64,000 nucleotides of DNA from Coccinella septempunctata (Eukaryota; Arthropoda; Insecta; Coleoptera; Coccinellidae): assembly GCF_907165205.1 (NCBI RefSeq), contig NC_058189.1, positions 69,525,815 through 69,589,814 on the forward strand. Reading direction: 5' to 3'. Positions 40,901-49,900 of this stretch are shown here, in pieces. Position 1 is the stretch's first letter. Every line of letters begins with the position of its first letter. Below the pieces are notes generated by a model. It saw nothing but the letters and a program-made list of their open reading frames with translations, searched no databases and had not been told where the DNA came from. The position numbers and the translations under genes were made by a program.

Positions 40901-43900
40901 CTTGGCAAATATAACCATAATATTTCAAATAGAATATCCATAGAGTATTTTTGGAGTTGATTTTTGTATCATAGACCTTTAGAAAATTCACATGCATGTT
41001 TTCTCCATATAAATCCTAGATCTTCAACCCCATTTCAACCGTCGCGACCCACATAAATCAGTTAAAAACCAAGAAGCCCTCATCCTTCCGTCCCCTTGTC
41101 TCCTCTATATTCACGCTACACCATCCGCGAAAAAAACAACAAAAAAAAACAACAAAGCTTGAGCACTAACCGTGGCCTGAGTTTTAACGCTGTCCACCGT
41201 AACGGTGACCGGGGTTCTGGTGCTGTTCGTGCCCGATGCAAGCGTTGACAGGGGTGAATTATTGAAATAGATATTGCTATGGTCCACTGTAGGTCCCCAG
41301 CCTCTTCCTGGAACACACAACAAATTATAGAATGCATAATGTATGGCCCGGCATGGGAATTCGCTGGAATTTTTCATGAAGAGCTGGTGTACGATAGAGT
41401 CGGAGAGGGGCAAGTTGATAGCGAATTTCAGTCGTATTATCAATGTATACAGGGTTGCTGAACATATACTCAAGAGTCAATATGGAGTAATCAGGTGAAA
41501 AATGAGATGGATAGAGTCATTGAAAGCTTTCGAATTTTCGGGAGAGTAGTTCGCTTCTTATTACTTTTCTCCTCTCCTTGAGTCACCCTGTATCATTTTT
41601 TCGAGTTAAACCTTTGAAAATGAGTGAAACAGTTTTGTTCACAAAAAAGCAGGATCTTTCTCAAACCTTATATTATTTCCATTAACTTATTAATATCTCT
41701 TATACTTGGATTACATAGAAAAATATGGCAGGTCAGGAGTCAATAGATTTGACTGAATTTGATACAGAAGATCACTTCAATGGTTAGGTTGTCCTAGGTT
41801 ATGTTAGGTTGGGTTTGATTAGGCTCACATTGAGATTTCTATTGTTAATTTTTTTTTGGTTTTGAAAAAACTAGATTGTACAGATTGTATCTTTTTAATT
41901 CTATCTCACGAACGGTTTCATCGAATGAAATGAATTTCGGAATTTTCATTCATTCAATGACTCTTTTTCGAACACAAGATATCACCGATGTCTAACAGTT
42001 TTCTCATTATGACCATAAAGTACCATAAAAATACTGAAATTTAAAAGAAACCAACTCTTGAAACTATCTAATGAATATTTGAACGTTTTGTAAAATGAGT
42101 TCTTCATATTTTCTCGTATAATGGGTCAAAAATTGAAAAGTATCTGTGATATTCGGAAAATTGGGTACTTTGACCGAATGCAACTCTTTTTGAAAGATCC
42201 ACAGATGTGTTGTGCCACAGATTTCGCTAGATATTCTAAATGTAGTTTTGTTTTTCCAGGGTTAGCACAGCTCATTATGAAAAATCATAAGGTTATGTAT
42301 CCTTTAATCAGGGCTACTTTGGATGAATACAACTCTGTTTGAAAGATCCACAAACGTGTACTGTCATAGATTCAAGTAGTTATTCTAAAGGTTATTTTGT
42401 TTCTCCAGGGGTAATACAGCTCATTATGAAAACTTAAAAGGACTATATCTTTTTATCAGGGCTGAATCGGAAAAAATGGTATAGGAAAAACGTATTTCTT
42501 TTGACTTCAAGAATCTACCGTTGAAATATTTGTACGAGTCAAAGACTCACTTTGTATACAGAGTGTACCATTGAAAACGGCTCTGTAATTGATCAATGTG
42601 GATTAATTTTTTCAGAAACGCGCTTTGAAGGCTTCTCGAGAAAGTATACACCAAAATTCAAACCATCTGGATGAAGATTCAGTTTCAATAGATGTAGGAG
42701 AAAACTGATTCGGATCCATCTGAAAATTTTTCGTTATGTACTTTTTATAGCCGATTCGACGTTATGATACATCGAATTCACATAAAGAATTCAGGTATCC
42801 TCTGAAATTGTTATCGATATCGAAGTTAGGTACTGATTACTCAGGAACTCGGTTCGGATCAGGTGATCTATAATTCATTTCGGCTCTCAGAGTTTGGTCG
42901 TTGGCATCCATCTCAATCAATCATCTCTGCTGCTAACCGATCGCTTTTTCATTATATTTGAATCTAAATACGAATAATCTTACCCTACTATAAGGTTTAA
43001 GAAGGCATTTTTCTTCTGTCACTCATCAAGGTTAAATTTGAATTCTTATAATTATCTATGGTTGAGTCGATGTTTTTGATTTCTCATATCTAAAATCTAA
43101 AATATAGCCCGTACTCAGATTCGTCAGTTTCTCTATGCATGTATTCATAGAAATCACACATTACTTCAACTTTGAAATAGTCAGTGTAGGATCTTCTCTA
43201 CGACACATGATCAAAGAACTGGATAAATTTTTGTGTTTCACCAAGAATCTGAATTTGTGTTAACTGCAATTAGAACAATTAAATATTTCCAATTTTCTTT
43301 TGATGATGTTATAATTCATCATGGTATAAAATTTTTTTTTCATATTTTCTTCTTCAGCCTGACGTCCAGGAGGATGATCCTTCATATTCGATGCAGTTCA
43401 TCGATTGAGTGAACAGGAAAACGTGTAGTTTCCTCCATATTGAATCCAATATCCGGAGACCACTCGCAGCGAAGAATTTTATGCACACAATTTATACATT
43501 TTTTAGTATTTTACAACCGTCATATATTCGCGATTTCGTCTGGAATTTTTCATCAATTGGGCATAAAAGTCGCGGAATCGCTTTTCCGTTGGAACTTTTT
43601 AATAATCGTAAAATTTTTATGCATTTCGAGGGCGAATTATTATCCAATCATTTTGAAATTCGGGTCAAAATAGAGTCATTGCAATATCAAACGTTTCGCG
43701 GGATTTAGCATTTATAACTGTCTGGAACGCTTTGACAGTATCCCTCACTTTCAGGATAGCATCTATTAAAGTTTTAGGATAGCAACATAGTCAGTTTGAG
43801 GATATCAAAATTGTCACTCGAACAAAAATGAAGAGATAGTTGATGAGAAAAAGGGACTTGAAATTATTGATTTTACGATTTTCTAATGGTTTTTGGTACC

Positions 43901-46900
43901 AAATATCATCTAGTTACCACCGGTAGTTCTCGAGAAATAACCTAGTCCCTAAGTGGATTGATTTCTGAATCTGTGCGAGGATATATTGAAAAATTCTCAG
44001 CCTACTATAGAAACAAAATTTCAATGTCAAAATATTTTATTACTCAGCATATTCTCCTCTTGATTGGATACATTTATTACAGCGAACCTGAATCGTCTCT
44101 AGACCTTTAAGACAAATGTTTCTTCTTGCTCTGCAAATCAGACCTCCTCAGCTTTTATTACCTCTTTGTTGGAAGAAAATTTACAACCTTTTTAACTTTT
44201 TTCAGTTGGAGAAAGAAATGATAGTATGATGGAGCCAAATCTGGTGAATAAGGGAGGTGTTCTAGTGATTCAACCCCTACATCACGAATTTTTTGCAAGG
44301 CACAATGAGATTTGTATGCAGGGGCGTTGTCCTGCAAAAACAAAACACCTCAACACTCTTTGGTTGTTGTTCTACCCTTATCCAAAAAATCAATCATGAT
44401 TACTCCTTGAAAACTGAAGCAAGAACCTTGCCAGCAGATTTTTGGACACGAAACTTCTTAGGTCTTGAAGAACCAGAGCGTCACCATTCCATCGATTGTT
44501 GCTTTGTTTCTGGATCGTAGAAATGTACCAAAGTCTCATCCATAATAACAATTCGGTTTAAGAAGTTTACATCGTTTCGAATCGAGCACAGATCGAACGC
44601 GATGCTTCTACCCTTGCACGCTTTCGGTCAACATTCAAACATTTGGGGATCCACTTTACAGCAATTTTTCTCATGTCCAAATTTACGTCAACTATATGAT
44701 GAACGCGTTCGTATGGAATATTCAGTGCTTCAGATATCCGTTTTAGCCCAATTCGACGGTCTGATAAAATCATGCCATGAACTGCATCGATATTTTCTGG
44801 GACTGACACAGAAACTGGCCTTTCCGATCGGTGATCATCTTCAATGGAAAATTTATCTCTTTTGAAGCTTGCAGTCCAATTTTTCACGGTCGCATACGAA
44901 GGACATTGATCACCAAGGGTACAAAGCATATCTTCGTAAATCAGCTTAACTCTTAACCCTTTTAAATACAGGTACTTGATGATGGCTCGATACTCCAATT
45001 TTTCGATTTTCACAATTTCGATGGACATCTTCCTTCTTTTAATTTATTGCCTAACACTGGTTTACTTTTTTGACCTCAAACTTCACACTGACACTTCTAA
45101 TGAGTTATTGTTCGTTGCTATGGTAACGCAATATTTTTTTATGCATGGAACTGGTCTAGGCTAACTAGATATCAATATACATCCTCGTATATCACAGAAC
45201 ATAAACTGTGAACATTTCAAGTACCTACACTTCATTCTAAAAGTGTTTCGATAAATTGACGTCCTAGTCCTAGTATCAATTCGTTGTTAGCTTTAAAGCG
45301 CCTTTAAAAGTATTCTGCGTTTAATGATTCAACGAGAAAAAAACCATCCAATTGCTGAGAGAAGAATCAGACCTGACAGGAATAATCTCATCGGAAGGCT
45401 GTTTAAATTGCAAATCTCCAGTCACACCAGCCTCATAAAATTGGGATAAGCTAAACACAATTTTCGGCGTTCTTCTGCCAGTCCCGCCGACCTTCCCTCG
45501 ATCGCGACGGGGGCAGAATATTCACCGATCATCCCCCAATGTTTGTCTGCAAAAATTACCGGGACAGAAATTCTTGACGGCGACGGAAATTTGTAAATGC
45601 CTGTTGAATAACGTGCCATGCCTCGCCGCGAATTGATGATGTTCATTCCTACTAGGTACTCCTACGGAATTTATGAATATTAATTAATGCGGCCTCTGAG
45701 TTCGCCCCTAAATTAAATTCCCCCCGTCCGGTGTACATCCACTGAAATCGAGAAACCACTCGTTTAACTCATCCGTGAAAGGTCCATTAATGAATATTCC
45801 GCCAGCGTGTCCCAGCCTAGACCGCACGTTTATTTTTCTTTCAGCTGCACTGCTGGTCATCGCTTTCGAGCGACAGAAATTGAAATTTAGTTATCTATGA
45901 TCTGGATGAATAAGTGACAGCTCCTCGATTCTATGAACTATGGAACAAGGCGTTAGGGGTGGGTAAAGTTTACCAGATAATCAAATTTTTCCATTCTTCA
46001 ACTTTCGAGTTTGGTATCTAGCAGAAAAATCAAAAATCATAGTAGATTCAAACGTGAAACATACTCTAAAAGAGCAACTCTTTAAGTGACAAATCTCGAC
46101 ATTTCATCCACCACGGCTCAACCGTTCGTTCTTGAGGAGTTTTAACTGAACCCAACTTTTTGGGAATTTTTCGAGGGTCAACTTTCGAGTCGCGCATCTT
46201 GCAAGAAACTCATCCTAGATCTGAATGTGATACATATTCTCAAAGGGCAACTCTTCTAGTAATAAAACTGAAAATTTCATTGATCTTGGTGAAAGCTTTC
46301 GGTCTTGAGGATGTTTTAACTGACCCCATCTTATTGGTAATTTTTCGGAGGTCAAGTTCCGAGACGCGTATCTTCCAGGAAAATTATCGTAGTTCTGAAT
46401 GTGAAACATTTTCTGGAAGAGCAACTCCTCTTATGAAAAATTTCAAGATTTCATCCATCTCGGCGCAACCGTTCGGTCTTGAGGATATTTTAACTGACCC
46501 CATCTTTTTCAGGATTTTTCGAAGCTCAGCTTTCGAGTCGTTTATCTGCCATTAAAAGTAACCGTAGATGGAAATGTGATACATATTCTGAAAGAGCAAC
46601 TCTTCTTGTGATAAATCTCAGGGTTTTATTTGTTTCGGCACAACTGTTCGGTCCTTACGAATTCTCAAGTGAAATTTGCAATTTTAAAAAAATGAAATCT
46701 AAACGAAAGGAGATAGGTTCACGAAATTGCTCGCAACAGCTTTAGCGTGTTCGAAAACCTATATTTTTCTATGAAAATTTCAAATATCAGCCACTGCGTA
46801 GGAGAAAATAATTTTTTTTTTGAATTCCCACCTTTCATTTTCGAGTTGACTTCGAAGAGCTCTCTGGAGTGCTCTGTTTGGTTTTCTAGAATCTTCAAAA

Positions 46901-49900
46901 CAACTTCAATGCACTCCATATCCTAGGAAAGTAATAGAAAATCCTGATTTCCAGACAGAGTAGCAAATTGGTCATTTTAAGATGGTCTTACCCTCTGCTC
47001 ATTTTTGACCCAAAATATCGAGATTTTCGAAATCGAGTTTCTGTGCTAGGGTAGAAGCCTAGGCAAAGCTGATTATAGAACCGGAAATCCCAATTGGATC
47101 AGATAAATATAACAGGAGATATCGCAGATTGAAATTTTCGATTTTAGAAAAATGGCATTTCCAAGATAAAAATCTAAACGGAGGGAGATAGGCTTCCGAA
47201 ATTGCTGGCAATAGATTTAGCGTGTTCGAAAACTCATATTTTTCACCATTAGATACATGACGAGCATTTTCTCGACCTGAATTATCATATCATTTCCCAG
47301 ATTTTCATAAGGTTTCTTACTTATTGTCCTCCCAAAAATCCATCTATGACCTGTATGTATCAGGGTAAATTTGTGCTCCTACATAATTTCTTGACCCGAT
47401 CGCGCTTTCACTTGCTCCAGTTCTGAATTGAACCTATATTATGCTCACGAGTACCTTTATATTTCGAAATATTCAACAAAATCTCCCGATTAATAGGAAA
47501 AATTCTCCAGCCTCCTGCAATCACCCCAGGAAACATGAAATATTAATTTCGAAGCTCGCGATTTTATATCGAAAGAAACTAATTTCATTTCCCTGATTCG
47601 TTTCAGGGTTTTCCTTTCCTGAGAGCCTGAAACGATTGATTAATATAGATTTGTGTACACCAAACCCGAAATGAGGCTTTGAATCAAATATTGAGCGAGA
47701 AAAAAGGGATTTTAAGTAATTACTTTATATCATACTGAATGGTTGGTTACTACACAGGGGGATTTTAAAAATTGTCGAATAACTGTGAAATGTTTACTCA
47801 TATCTTGAAACACAAAAGAGTTCTTTCAGAGTTGAAAGATGTTCATTGCTTTTTCGTCACGGAAAAAATTTGAGCAACTATATATCTAATGAATATTTGG
47901 ACGTTTTGTAGAATAAAAGTGTACTCTTTATATCTTGTCCTTTTATGCGCTATTTTCGAGTTATTCTATATTCAAAAATTAAAAAGTATCTGCGAAACTT
48001 GAAAAATTGGGATACAGGCTGTTGAAAAACCATAAAAAAATTTTATTCTCACAAACGGTTTTATGGAATGAAACCCGTTTGCACCAAGCATACTTAGTGT
48101 TAAGTGTCCCTCAAAATTAACGCTTTTAACCTAAGTTACGTTGCACCAACTGTTAAGTGACATTTGAATGGCTAAAGCTAACCTTAAATTTAAGCGCTCC
48201 TGTAATGACCACTTAGGTACTCAAGGGCGGGATTCTAACCTTAAATAATTTGTTGAACTCATAAACTGGCTGCAGAACTGCTGTGGTTTTCTAATAACGT
48301 CAAGTACCTTTTGTTTGACAAATCATTTCATTATCAATAATAATACTAATGCAGCAACAAAAAGTTGTCACTCTTTGATATTTGATATAATAGTTTACTT
48401 GAAATTGACTGACAGGACAATAAAGTTAGGTTAAATGAAATGACAACGATCATCGGCAACCGGCCAACCAATGAAATGGCTTTATTGGACTAGGATGAAG
48501 TTGCACCAAAATAAAAAACAGAAATATCACTAGATATAAAAACTTAAGGGTCCCTCACTTAAAATTCTGTTAAGCCACAGTCATGCAACTGGGAATAAAA
48601 TTAAGCGTCCATTAACTTTAAACGACACTTAGTTAAGTACTCGTTTTAAGGGGTATTGGTGCAAACAGGCCTTAAACGTTTTGCAAAATGAAAGTATTCT
48701 GCATATTTTCTCATATAATTCGCCGTTTCTGTGTAATTTGATGTTGAAAAATAAAAAATATCTGTGATATTCGTAATATTGGGTACTTTGAAGGCGACTC
48801 TGTTTAAAAGATCCACAGATGTCGCACAGCTTATTATGAACCTAAAATGGCTATGTCTTTTTATCAGGTCCGAATCGTAAAAAATGGTACCTATAGGTAA
48901 AAAGTGTTTCTTTTGACCTCAAGAATCTACATTTAAAAAATTGTTGTGATGAACAAACTGATATTGGGTGTTATTTCCTATATGTTACTCACTTAATAAC
49001 TTCATACTGATGGACCATATGGAATTCATAGAACGCTTTATCAATTCCTTCGAAAAATAATTCCTCTGATACGTTTTTTCGTTTTTCTCAGGCTGATGAG
49101 CCTTTGAGATCTGCTGCGAATCAATATTCGCCGTAAATTGCATAATTTCAAACTCCGCGCTCAAAAGGGAATTCCGCCTTTTCGGATAGTTCATCATCGC
49201 ATTTGATGTCGATACAGCAGTTCATCAACGCTGCTGCCTCGGAATCGCATGACCTTTTTCCAGAGGGCCGACCTAGCTTTCATCGCCGAGCCGACATTTT
49301 TTATAGGCGCCAAAGCCGCGTATTTACACTTACACGTGGTCCTATTGAACGGCGCGGGTGAAATGAGATCGAACGTTGCTTGCTCTCATGTACCAGAGGT
49401 AATTACGGTAGATTACAAAGGGCCATTTGCTCTGTCATGTTCACCGTCACCGACTCGCTGTAGAGGTCGAAAGCGGACATGGGTCAATCCAGAGTTGTAC
49501 AGGATGTACTACGCATTTCGAATGGAGGGAAACGAAGTGACATATCAGAGTAAGACATAACTTATTTTCACACAGATGAAACTTTAGGATCTCAGTAGAG
49601 TCTCATGTGCTTTGAATACCTGTGAACTTGTGGAGCTTGCCTAGTGACACCTGGGCAGATACCAGGTGGCAAAGTTAACTGAAAATAAGTGTTACTTAAC
49701 TTATTTCCACATGGCTGATTTTTATATATGTTTTGAAGAATATTATTCTGAAGTTATATTATAAGTGACTGACACTTACCATGGGCCAAAACTCTTGCCA
49801 GACTCTTTGAAGCTGTACAAAAAATAAATAAACTTTACTTATTTTCACATGTCTGATATTCAAATATGCGAGAAGAAGGGTGGACATACACATAAATTGC

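Noticed and set aside
46160..46555. 131-codon plus ORF with internal peptide repeats
   Set aside because: It is the translation of the ~174-bp satellite units; period and divergence do not suggest coding selection.
45960..46660. CRISPR-like array
   Set aside because: Units are contiguous ~174-bp monomers without spacer/repeat alternation, in a eukaryotic intron.
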